This document shows, piece by piece, positions 40,388 through 51,189 of a stretch of DNA of 64,000 nucleotides. This DNA comes from Tetranychus cinnabarinus (taxonomy: Eukaryota > Arthropoda > Arachnida > Trombidiformes > Tetranychidae), in contig WHVY01000004.1 in assembly GCA_022266195.1 (NCBI GenBank), positions 6,589,501 through 6,653,500 of the forward strand, given 5' to 3'. The notes under the pieces were generated by a model. The model was not told the origin of the DNA and searched no databases. It worked only from the letters and a program-made list of their open reading frames with translations. Position numbers and translations under genes: made by a program. Within the stretch, counting starts at the first letter, position 1, and every line of letters begins with the position of its first letter.

Positions 40388-41501
40388 TATTTATTGATAA
40401 TTAAGACACCCGATGACACCTTATTTAGAGAAAAATAACAGATGAAATAAAATCATATCAAAATTCATGAAAGATTGACTTTGAATACAGAAACATATTA
40501 AAAACAAAATGCTTGCTCGAAAAGTGCTTCTTGTTTCCATAGTAACTCAATCTGGTGAGTCCTCATTTAAAAAAATCTGAAATACAAAAATAACCTAAAA
40601 TTAAAATACTAATCACTGATAATCATTTCAGAATCTAAAAAATTGTCAAAGTTTACGAAGCTAATTGTGACCTGTAAACCGATGAAACCGAATCTTCCAT
40701 ACTAACTGGTAAAAACTCAAGAGACAAAATATTTTGATTATCAAGACTGAAATGTCAAAATTTTTTAAAACAAAAAAAATTCATATCTGAGCCATTAAAC
40801 TCTGAAAAATAAATATTTCTGAAACAAAATCATGATCAAGGTTCAATAATAATCTTTCAACGAATTTCAACCTTTTCCGGATTATTTCCATGTCTTCAGT
40901 TTTTGATCTTTTGAATTTTGAGTTCAAACACAACATTTAATGATCTCAATCGGTGATTTGGATTGAATGGTTGAAAATGAAAAATTTTGCTCTTCAGTTG
41001 AAGATAAATTATGATTTGAATAGTTTAACTGTAGGAAAAAATGAATTGATTTTGATTGAAACATTTAAGCTTTCACTTCAATCTACCTTAAAAGACCAAT
41101 TGAACGGTTGAAAATTATCTAAACTGGTTTCGCTGATTGAAAGTATGAAAAATCACAAGATGAATTGATTATATCATGATATTAATAAAAAGCGAAACAT
41201 TTTTACCAATTCAAACCAAATTGTACAATCAAATTTGATAAAGATTCATAATAAATGAACGCCATCTATTGATCCATCCATCTAATGATTTTTATGCTTT
41301 GAGTTACACAGTAATTCAAAATACTGTGTACACTAGCAAGCTAGGCGAGTCTAGCTGACAAAACTCACAAAGCTGTTTTCAGGAGTCCACAATAAACTCT
41401 CATCTTTTATTCTGAAGCTCTTGTTTTCCTTCATCTTGATGCGTGCCCTTTCTCTCGATTAGTTTAATTTTTTATAGATATCAAAAATTAAAAAAAACAT
41501 C
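40388..41501. other. Divergent intergenic region between TRMT10-like copy 2 and ena
   Basis: AT-rich, no gene. It must contain the start regions of both genes. The first 40 bp upstream of copy 2 resemble the equivalent part of copy 1. No distinctive promoter motif was recognised. Confidence 0.6.
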
Positions 41502-44500
41502 ATGAATCAGAGGTAAGTTTGTTTAAATTAAACATTTCTTATTATTACTTCTGGCCTTCGACATTTACTCACCCTTTAATTTATCCTTTTTTTTCTCTCT
41601 CTTCCTTTCATCTTCTTCTTCTTCTCTGGTTTTCTTTTCTTGCTGTATCTCCTATGCAATGTATATTTTATAATACATTTACTTTTTACTTGTACATCTA
41701 TATCCGAAGCAATGAGCAATCCATTATATCGGCGAGGGCGTCTGTTATGATTTATGATGAGTGTAACAAAAAATGGATACCTTCAGGATCTTCATCGGGT
41801 GTCTCTCGAGTCCATATTTATCAGAATGTTTTACACAACACTTTCAGAGTTGTTGGGAGAAAACTTCAAGATCATGAGGTAATTCTTTATTTATCAACTT
41901 GCATTATCATCAACAACTTGACACAATATCTTTTTTATCCTTTTTTTATTTTCCATCATCATTGTCTTCTGTTATTTTCGGTTAATTATTGTGTCTATGT
42001 TTTTAATGATTTGCAATTGTCACTCTAATTACATTGACTCATTATTATCATTTGGTTAAAGATCTTGCCATGAATTAATGCTTGCGATTTCACAGAATGA
42101 TTTTCTTTCTTTGGAAAACATTACGCAGCAAAATGATTGACCAAATGTTTTCTTTTGGGACTATAAATGTTCAAATCTCTCTTATCAATCTCTCGGTCTA
42201 TTTTCACTTTTTCCAGGTTGTCATTAACTGTGCCATTGTTAAAGGATTAAAATATGTCACTGCGACACCAACATTCCACCAATGGAGGGACAGTAGACAA
42301 GTGTATGGTCTCAATTTCAGTAATAAAGATGATGCACAAGGGTTTGCAGAAACGATGCTCCAAGTATTGGATGTTCTTAGTTCAAGCTCATTGAATAACT
42401 CAATAATACCAAATAAGAATTCTATTATGACAAGCCATCAGCAACAGCCACCACAACAATTACAACAACCACAACAGATTCCTCAGATGCCCCAACTTCC
42501 ACAACAACAACCTCTTCAACAACCCTTGCAACAACAACCACAACCTCCACAGCAGCCAACACCTCAACAGCAACAACAGCAGCAACAGCAGCAACAATTG
42601 CAACAACAACAATTACAACAACAACAGCAACAATTGCAACAATTACAACAGCAGCCTGTTTATGGTCATTGTGGTGGTCCTGGTCCTGGTCCAGGAGGTG
42701 GTGGTGGAATGATTGGTCAACCTCCCTCTGCATCGGAGTATATGCGCATAGACTTTCAACTCCGGTAAGTGGAAGACATTAAACAAACAAAAGGGCTCAC
42801 TTTTTGCTAACTCACTGCATAAAAATAGCCATAGAACTTATATTTGTCCAAATTTATTTGTAAAATAATCTTATTACCCTAACTCGGGCCAATCTATTTG
42901 CGAGAAGATGAAATTGCAGAAAACTAAGCATCAAGAGAGACGAACCATTTTGGCTAGTCTATCATTTATTGACTTCTATTTGCTTCATTCTGTTTCTTTT
43001 CCATTCCAGTCCCATGATTCAACAACCAGTCCCTAACAATTCAGTACCGCCGCCGCCTCCACCTCCTCCGCCTCCTCCACCCCCACCTGGTAGTTTGGTC
43101 TCCGCGGCACCTGCACCCCCACCGCTTCCAGTGTCGGGCAATCAAACGCCGAATGAAAAGTCCATTAATCCAACAAACAATGGTGGCCCTTTAAATTTGG
43201 CTTCGGCGTTGTCAAATGTAAAACTTAAACGAACCGGTAGAGAAGAGAAAGAGGCTGAACCGGTACCTACAAAAAATTCATCGAAAAGTATGGGTGGTGG
43301 AATCACCAGTATGATGGATGAAATGGCTAAAACTTTAGCGCGTAGAAGAGCTCAAGCAGAAGGTATCCAAAATCAAAATGATTCTGAATCTACTACTCCT
43401 GTTGGTGAAAAACGTAATTGGGATAAAAAAGTAACTACAAACGGAAGCAGTCCTAATAAGGATTCCAATGAATCAAATCTACAAAGGTTTTAATCTTTTG
43501 CAATCTATTTTTCTATTCTAATCTGTTAATTATTCAAATTACGCTAACATTATCTCTTTTTCTCACCTGTTTCTCTTTCAGATTAAGGGCTGGATCCTTA
43601 GACAGTGGTAGCATTAACGGTATCGACTCAATTAAAATAGAACAATTGAAGCAAGAAATTGTGAATGAAATAAGGCGCGAGATCAACAAAGCAAAATCTG
43701 AAATAATTGACGGTATGTTTGCCTGACAACTTTTTCTATTTCTTTTCCTATCCTCTCTCAACACCATAAATCTGACTTTACTAGTAAAACATCGACAATT
43801 TGAATGCTAGAGTTATTTATTATCCTAAAATCAGTATACCGGATGTTTTTACAAAAAATGAGAAGCAGTGAGCTAAATGATAGAATTGTTTCAAATCTAT
43901 CTTCCCCAATGCAGTTTGATTATTTCTATTAGCTACTTTCCAAGTTATCTTCATTGAACTTTTTTGTGTCCGATAATTTCAACTTCTGTATTTATCGACT
44001 TCAATCAAGGTCTCTAAATTATTAGTAATAATTGATTGCTATTCAAACCCTTCTCGTGATTTATATTTCACCAGAAATATACGAGACTCAATCAGCTTTT
44101 TAATCTTACACATGGTTATCTACTTTCGATACAAATTTCATCAACATATATATTTCACCAAATATATTTCCATCTGGTTTATCCATTGAAGCAAGAGTCT
44201 GGTTACTGTTAATCTTAATTACTATTAACCAGTTTCTGGTACAATTAGATTTTTACGCCTCGTCTTACTCTCATTTTTGCTAGGGAACAATTTATTCCTA
44301 ATTATGTTTTGATTAGTTTAATATTTTATTCTAAATACCTTTCAAGTTTATCAATTAGTTTCAGTGCGTAATTATTTAATGTTTATTTGATCATGTTGAT
44401 TGATTCATTGATCTATTTTTAAATGTTCAATTCATTGTCACAATGAAAAGCTAACACATGAAAATGCTCTTATTTTCTGCTTCAAGAATCACTTAGTGAA

Positions 44501-44836
44501 TGATTTTACTCATTTTAAATTTACAAATATCAAAAGATGATATGTATCACAATTAATTGTAGAATAAAAAAACAAGCAATTTACTTTGCAATTGAATAAG
44601 ATGAATAAAGATAAGAATATATCCTTGAATAGCTTTTTTTCACTGGTCTCAATCAAATTGATCGCAATTACATTGAAATTGGATAACTTGAGAAGTTCAT
44701 TCAATTCAATTCTTTCTTGTTGCCATTTTTCCCAATACTATTCTTTGCATTTATTTTCTTATTGTATTTCTCAATTTCTAATTTATACCTTTTCTTCTTT
44801 TCTTTTTCAGCCATACGATTAGAATCAAGGACATAG
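41502..44836 (+). CDS. ena: Enabled/VASP actin regulator
   Basis: Anti-capping and actin-elongation factor of the Ena/VASP family. Six exons: 41502-41512, 41710-41878, 42217-42764, 43010-43486, 43582-43712, 44811-44836, giving 453 residues. Exon 1 is only 11 nt (M N Q and two bases) and the last coding exon is 26 nt. The EVH1 domain spans about residues 4-115 (ARASVMIYD, WIPSGSSSG, NTFRVVGRKLQDHEVVIN, FHQWRDSRQVYGLNF). A Gln-rich stretch follows (about 140-220), then a run of 14 prolines at about 256-269 that fits profilin and SH3 binding. EVH2 has the G-actin site (LASALSNVKLKR), the F-actin site (MMDEMAKTLARRRAQ) and a C-terminal coiled coil for tetramers (LKQEIVNEIRREINKAKSEI). The exon 4 donor is weak (AAAG/GTTTTA). 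If it is not used, translation ends two codons later and the coiled coil is lost. Confidence 0.95.
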
Positions 44837-46476
44837 AATATCTCACGCACATCCAACCTTTTTATCTCATCTCTATTGCCACTGCTTTACACCTTTTCTT
44901 AGCCGTTTGAAACTGCTGTAAAAAGTTCCATATACACCTACTGAGATATTAATACGCTATTTCACTGATCAGTCAACTAACAGCAACACCAAAAGCCAGA
45001 GCGAAGTCACCTTTGAAGTTACATTTCCAAGGAAGTGAGATTGATCGACAACGGAATCTCGTTTTGATGGCTAGCAAACTTGATTCAGAGTTATCTGTAA
45101 TCTTTTGCAGGTTTCATCTTCACAACAAAAAAAAATCACAGAAGAATCATGTTTATCTGTGTAATCAGATCATTCCTAAAGCTTTTCCCTCTCCAGATCA
45201 GTCAAACATAAAAACAGAAATACAGCGCAAAAATATTACCACAAAAGATACACAAAAACATTAATACTCTGATTGTCACTAACTATACCGAGAGAAAACA
45301 AGAGAGATTCATACTTACACTTTTGAACACTTATCAAGACAAAACTGATTAGACAGCACAATTTTCATCATCATCTTTTCATTGATTCCCAGTCATTTTT
45401 TAATTTCAAAGGGAACCATTGATTTATCACCTTCCTGTTTGAATGATTTCTCTTCTTTTCCCGTCAATATACTTATAAATATATAAATATATTCTCTTCA
45501 TCCTTTTTCCAGTCTCCCTATTTTTCACCTTCTTCTCGTTCCTCTCTCTCTCTCTCTCTCTCTCTTTGCTCTTCTGCTGATATTTGAAAAAAATCTACTC
45601 AATTTCAACTGACATTGATGTTGAAATCGCTCTCAATTCAATGATTCAACAAGTCAAAATCAACTAATAAGCAACAGCAAAGCAAATCGTGTTTATTAAG
45701 AAAGATTCAATGAAGAATCGCATTTTTCTTTTTCTATTACAAACAGACAAATACTTTTAAGAAAACAAAAACCACATCAACAACAAAAAAATGTATTACT
45801 AACTATCCATTAATAGGCTGTCAAATTGCTTGCCCTTCTAATTCTTATCTCTATTTCTACCTGATCTTTCTTTCTTTTTTCATCTTCATCATTTTTTTCC
45901 AAAAAACAAAACTTCTATTTCTCATCCAACCATTTTTGCATCCTTGTACTTTGCATTACAGTCAAAAAATTAATAATTTGTACGCATCATCCCATGTGAA
46001 GGAAAATATTATTATAAATATAACAATTTAGCTCTAAATTGCTCACTGTCTTCTTTATCAAAGTGATAAACTGTTTTTTTCAATCATGCAATTTTGTCAA
46101 TCTCTTTCAACTCATTCCATGAATTTTGCTTTTACATTTGTCATGACCAATCATTTCAATCTATTGAGCTGAATGAATATTAATTTCACGTGTAATTTGA
46201 AACTATCATCTTTCTTAAGAATCAATTAGCAGACATCATTAACTTTTTGCTTAAACATACCATTATATTGTGAATTGGTTCATTTACTCTTTGATTTGTT
46301 TCTGATAGATTTTTTGTCGTGAAAATGAAATATCAAACATTTCTTAAATAGCATTTAAACACCTAATTGCCTTCAGAATATATATTTTGATTAGTTATAC
46401 ACAAATGAAGCGTGAGAAATACATAGAGAAATATAAAGCATAAGAAAAGCTGAATGCTTTAGATGGTCACATTAAA
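44837..46476. other. Intergenic or 3' UTRs of ena and Derlin-1, with a CT microsatellite
   Basis: About 1.6 kb between two convergent genes, no further gene. It contains a CT dinucleotide run at about 45542-45565 and many A-runs. Part is probably the 3' UTR of ena. Confidence 0.6.
45542..45565. repeat. (CT)n microsatellite
   Basis: An uninterrupted CT dinucleotide run of about 12 units in the presumed 3' flank of ena. A shorter CT run lies at about 55413-55428. Confidence 0.9.
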
Positions 46477-47940
46477 TTAAGTTCCACCGAGAGTGAATCC
46501 ACGACCCCAGTTATGTCTTCGTTCTGATGTCGGTTGAGGTTGGGTTGGTGGAACATAAGTGAACCCTCCAACTCTTCCTTGTATATTGGGGAAATAATCA
46601 TAGAGTATTTGTGGTGGTGAAATTAAATGAACTCCGTTCTCTGCTGGATATTTAACCATAGTGAAGTAGTACAAGTGACCAATAATGATTCCAAGAATTT
46701 CAAAGTAAGCACTGTAAGGAAATAATGAAACAGAGAAGTTTTAGTTTTCAAAAAATAGACATTTTCCAACAGATAAGAGATTTATACTAACCTTCCGCCC
46801 ATGAGGACATTAAATCCAAGGAGAACGAACGGAAGGTACATCGCTTTCACTCTTATGCCAAACCAAAAGGAAACTACAGTTTCCTTGTTAAATTGGCACC
46901 AAATATATAACACACTGAGAACCATGGGGTCCATGAGAAGAGGTATGCTGAATAAATAGCCAATTACTACTGCCCAAAACCAATTAAAAATTAACAAGAA
47001 TAGATATTCAGCTGGTTTGCTAGCGAATTCGGGGCCTGTTGTGGAAAAAAATTAAAATGATTAGTATATATAATTGCAGCAAATGAAAATTAAAAAAGAG
47101 ATGTATTTCAAGATTAATGAAAAGCGTAATTTAAATCTCGATATGCGGCTAGTTGAAAATTATGAATATTCATTAGTTTATACCAATTGATATTTGTGCA
47201 GAACTGTTGTAGTTCTGAACATTATATTCATCAACTAACAAAAGACTAACACTAACACTCTTTCTAGAAAAAATTATTTGATCTTAAAGCTGAGTAAACA
47301 TTAGAATTGCGGAACCATACTTCGCTTTCTCATTTTTCATTTCTGACTACAGACATCTTCGGGTCCGAGCAAAATTCAACTTGATGTTAAAAACGAGTAC
47401 ACATGCTACACTATCTCAAATAAATATTGCTATTAAAGCAATTTTGATAGCTCGTAAGTAACAGCAAAAATCCTTAACATCGTAGCATCGAAACATCCAG
47501 CAAGAAAGCCACATGAGTAACAGAGCTTTAATGAAAACAGCTGATCGTTGACATGACGTTGCTTTCATATTACAGCGAGACCTTTAAAACTTGACAGAAA
47601 TTTCCAAGAACAAACCTGTTTCCAGTCTTAACGAATAGTTGTAAAGGAAATAAAGGTTCATAAGATAATGAAATCCCGTTGGATAGTAAAATGTAGCAGT
47701 AAAAGGCCTCCAAATCTAAAGAAAATAAAAAATCAAGATAGATCAATGATGAGTAAAAGATCTGTTAAGGAAATAAGTTCAAGTAATTACCTGAAATTGA
47801 CTAATAAATTGGGGTGTCAATACAACTGACATTGGTGAGAAGATACCGAATTTTCCAACAATGGGAAAAACTACCGATAATCCAAACCAATACCTAGTAA
47901 ATTTAGGTAAACTATCGAACCACTGAATTATCTCGGACAT
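46477..47940 (-). CDS. DERL1: Derlin-1, ER-associated degradation membrane protein
   Basis: Rhomboid-like pseudoprotease of the ER membrane that helps pull misfolded proteins out for degradation. Four exons: 47940-47791, 47715-47616, 47035-46792, 46711-46477, giving 242 residues (human Derlin-1 is 251). Recognisable segments are the N-terminal RYWFGLSVVFPIVGKFG, the WR motif in FQIWRPFTATFYYPTG, NLYFLYNYS, RLETG, a run of hydrophobic spans (LFLLIFNWFWAVVIGYL), then VSFWFGIRVKAMYLP and the GG-containing fourth-span region GFNVLMGG. The C-terminal tail ends RRHNWGRGFTLGGT, close to the RHNWGQGFRLG p97-binding tail of Derlin-1, which separates it from Derlin-2/3. No rhomboid Ser-His pair is expected. 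It is head to head with Acinus, 601 bp between start codons. Confidence 0.93.
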
Positions 47941-48541
47941 GATGAATTAAGGCAGAAATAAGTATGAGTTGCTATAGAGGTAAGAAACAGGAAAACTGAT
48001 TGAAATCAATTTCAGGTTTATTCATGCGTCCAACACCGATATAATATAAACGGCCCTTCAAATAATGGCCACAATAGTTGATTAAATATTAAAACTAAAA
48101 AGAGACACTAAATAAGTAACTGAATCAACAATCAGGTGAAAAATGAAATTTCATGTAATTTTGTAAACATTTGTACTCCTTATGCCCTAGATGGCGTAAG
48201 TGATTTACTTGGTGTTTCAGTTTTGTAAAAATGATTTCAACTAAAGTTTGCGCATAGAAAGATCAGAAGAAAGAGAAAAGAAAGAAAACTAAAAATGCGC
48301 AAACTTTCCAGGTTGAATTTGAATTTGCAATCATTTTTATACTCTAGGATCGGTTCACATGTTAAGTCTTTGGTAAATTATATTATTGATTGTGAATAAA
48401 TGCCTATCCGTTCTTAATATACTTTTAATTTTGTTCTTTAAAATCTTAGGATTTAACTGACACCTCACTTGTTGTCGTTTAATTTGATAAAATCAGTACA
48501 TTTTGCAAATTAAAGGTAGCGGCTGCTACTTACCTACAAGC
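47941..48541. promoter_or_regulatory. Putative bidirectional promoter of Derlin-1 and Acinus
   Basis: 601 bp separate the two divergent ATGs, and no other gene fits in the gap. Some of it is 5' UTR of Acinus (an open frame without ATG runs from about 48503). No TATA box was assigned. The shared-promoter call rests only on spacing. Confidence 0.45.
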
Positions 48542-49600
48542 ATGGCTACCGAGGCTACTTCAGATGGTCCTGAGAAAAACAACAAAACCTCCAACATAAT
48601 CTTCATTCGTAATTTGGTTCGACCTTTCACTTTGGTAAGGTTAAAGGAATTGTTGGAGAAAAATGGTAAACTGGTTGAAGATCAATTTTGGATTGATAAG
48701 ATAAAGTCAAAGTGTTATGCTACATATGAGAAAGAAGAGGATGCAATAAACACTCGTGAAGCACTCCATGGAATTTCTTGGCCTGATGCTAATCCCAAAA
48801 AATTGATAATAGATTTTGCCACTAAGGAAGAATTAGAATATCATCTAAATTTGGATAAAAACCCGCCACCTTCAGCTCCTCCACAGTCAGCTCCACCTTC
48901 ATCATCAACTTCATCACGCGCCCGAACTTATTCAAAACCTGAAATTGTAAATGAACAGAAAGAAAGCAGCAAAAAAGAGTTAAACAATGATAAATTTGAT
49001 GCCGTCATTAGAAGAGGTAAGTTGGAAAAATTAGATCCAGAAACGTCAAAGGATCATAAAGAAAGTAGTAAACAAGATAAATCTGAAAAATCAGAAAGAC
49101 AAAAAAGACCCATTCGTGAATGGGATAAAGAAAAATTTTCTCAAAATGAACAGCCTCCAGAGGAAACATCACCTAAGAAAAAACGAGCTGCTAGTGCCAG
49201 TCCAGAAAACAAGGGAAGACGTATTAAAGAAACACAACATAAAGATAAAGATCGTGATCACAAAGGTAATTTGTTTTTTTTTCATCTTCCGCAAAAAAAT
49301 TAGTATGACATTTCATTCTTACCTTTGTTTACCTCTTTTTTCACCTTAGACTTGGTGGAAAGTGACGGTGATTTAGCACACAAGGATGGTTTCATTGCTG
49401 ATCACAAATCGCCAGCTAAACTTCTGGATGATCTCTATAAGAAAACCAAAGCAACTCCATGTATTTATTGGTTACCACTAGACGAGGTTCAAGCCAAAAA
49501 GCGCGCTGACTTGAGAGCAGATAATCTTAAAAAAAAGGAAAAAGAACTAGCGGCTAGAAGAACATCACGCTTCCATCATCATCAGCATCATTATTATTAG
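48542..49600 (+). CDS. Acn: Acinus, short form (RRM plus ASAP-binding motif)
   Basis: Component of the ASAP complex (with RNPS1 and SAP18) linked to the exon junction complex, splicing control and apoptosis. Two exons, 48542-49265 and 49350-49600, give 324 residues. The RRM spans about residues 18-98 with the Acinus-specific sequence NLVRPFTLVRLKELL, QFWIDKIKSKCYATY and ALHGISWPDANPK. A Pro/Ser and then Lys/Glu/Ser-rich disordered middle follows. The C-terminal motif that binds RNPS1-SAP18 (SPAKLLDDLYKKTKATPC, IYWLPL) lies at about residues 262-285. The protein ends in a His-rich tail. The N-terminal SAP domain of long Acinus is absent, and with Derlin-1 601 bp upstream there is no room for it nearby. 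The first ATG in the frame was chosen as start. Confidence 0.93.
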
Positions 49601-49611
49601 CAAACAACCCA

Positions 49612-49637
49612 AAAAATAAAATAAAAATAAAATAAAG
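49612..49637 (+). terminator. Likely poly(A) signal cluster of Acinus
   Basis: Several overlapping AATAAA hexamers lie 12-37 bp after the Acinus stop codon and just before the transposon insertion at 49698, so the insertion probably spares the 3' end of Acinus. Confidence 0.6.
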
Positions 49638-49700
49638 ACAATTATTTTGTAAACAAAAAAGGCAAATCTTTAATTCAATCAAGAATGCAGTTCAGACTAA

Positions 49701-49721
49701 GGGCCGTATTCACCAACCGAG
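49701..49721 (+). repeat. Left terminal inverted repeat of the Harbinger element
   Basis: The 21-bp end differs from the right end at positions 3 and 4 only. It is preceded by the TAA duplication. Three further TTCACCAA copies lie at 49769, 49859 and 49900. Confidence 0.95.
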
Positions 49722-50077
49722 TTTAAGCTTGATTCGGAGATCAAACTGATTAATCTTAACTTTTTTGTTTCACCAATTGAAATTAAAATTTGATCTCAGA
49801 TCACACCTAAGCTAAGATCACAGCTGACCAAACTAATCTTGAAATCAATTTTTTTGATTTCACCAATCGAAATTATTTAAGCCGATATTAAAATGTTGAT
49901 TCACCAACTCGGATCATGCTCAATTTGATTGTGGATATTGATCAAGTGTGGATCAAAATTTGATCTTGGTAATTACCAAGATCATCTCCTTGATCTCGAC
50001 TTGTTTTTTCATTTACATGTGTTTTGTCTTGATCTTTGAGTGTAAATTAATTAAGTTGTTTCCTAAATTTCTGAAGA
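49722..50077. other. Left subterminal region of the element with TIR-core repeats
   Basis: Non-coding, 356 bp, dense in GATC-containing words and in spaced copies of TTCACCAA followed by a GA-type end (49769, 49859, 49900). It presumably carries transposase or Myb-protein binding sites and the transposase promoter. Confidence 0.6.
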
Positions 50078-51189
50078 ATGGATGAATATCTATTCGCTTT
50101 TGGTTTTCGCCAGCGTAGAAATCCTCAAAGAAGAACAATATTACCAAAAAATGACCTTCTTGTACTGTTTGATGATTTTGAATTCAAAAAAAGGTTCCGA
50201 ATGAATAAAGAGACTTTCCACGTGCTTTTACACCTCATCAAAGATGAAATAGAAATATTTGGAAAAAGAAATAACCCTGTTAGTCCCGAAAATCAACTTC
50301 TTATAGCATTGAGATTCTTTGCAACTGGTTCATTCCAAATAGTAAGTGGTGATCTTATCGGATTTTCGCAACCAACAATTTCAAGAATAGTGTTGAAAGT
50401 GTCTACTGTTTTAGCAAGAAAACTTCCACAATATATTGTTTTTCCATCTCCAACAGAAGAAGCCAAGGTAAATATGAATATACGCTAGCGGATACTCATT
50501 CACTAATTCAGTTGCATTCTGGTTTTTCAAAGATCGCAGGGTTTCCGGGTGTAATTGGTGTTGTTGATGGAACTCATATTAAAGTTAAAGTACCGAAAGA
50601 TTTACATGAAAGATTCAGAAACCGAAAAAATGAGATAACAGTTAACTGTCAAGTTGTTTTTGACCATAATATGAAATTTTTACACATAAATGCAAGATGG
50701 CCAGGAAGTACTCACGATAGTAGAATATTTAAACACAGTGAACCTTATTACGTATTAGAATCACAAAGTTATACAGGACATTTGCTTGGTGATTCAGCTT
50801 ATCCATGTAAAACATATCTTATGACACCATTGAGTGATCCTAATACGCTAGCGGAGATGATTTATCAAAAGAAACATATAAAGACGAGAAATTTGGTCGA
50901 AAGGAGTATTGGAGCATGGAAAAGAAGATTTTATTGTTTAAATGACCTACGTTTGAAATTCACAACTTCATTGACAGTTATATTGGCCACAGCAGTTCTT
51001 TGGAATTTTCTAATCATTGAAAAAGATGAATTTGTAGAAGAAGATACAGATATAGATGAGAATCCCATCGTTCATCGTGAATCGGAAAGAATTGAACAAG
51101 GAACAGAAGCAGGTTTTGGAAAAAGAAGATTAATAATAAATCAATTTGAACCAAGGTCCGCTAGCGTACCTTCAACATCAACCGAGTAG
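50078..51189 (+). CDS. Harbinger (HARBI1-like) DDE transposase
   Basis: The nuclease that excises and inserts the element. Two exons, 50078-50467 and 50512-51189, are joined by a 44-nt phase-0 intron (GTAAAT...TTCAG), giving 355 residues. The N-terminal half has a helix-turn-helix-like segment (ATGSFQIVSGDLIGFSQPT). The DDE domain shows Asp149 in GVVDGTH, Asp199 in WPGSTHDSRIF and Glu260 in NLVERSIGAWKRRF, plus the conserved LLGDSAYP. All key residues are present and there is no internal stop apart from the intron. Its last 49 nt overlap the 3' end of the Myb-like gene on the other strand. The 44-nt intron contains one CGCTAGCG palindrome, and two more lie in exon 2. Length and motifs match HARBI1-type transposases of about 350 residues. 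Confidence 0.95.

Noticed and set aside
42425..42733. Minus-strand 102-residue Val-rich frame
   Set aside because: It is the antisense shadow of the CAA/CAG Gln repeat of ena.
47017..47025. GCTAGCG in the Derlin-1 exon, near the transposon palindrome
   Set aside because: Only seven of eight bases match (TGCTAGCG) and it lies in conserved coding sequence outside the element.
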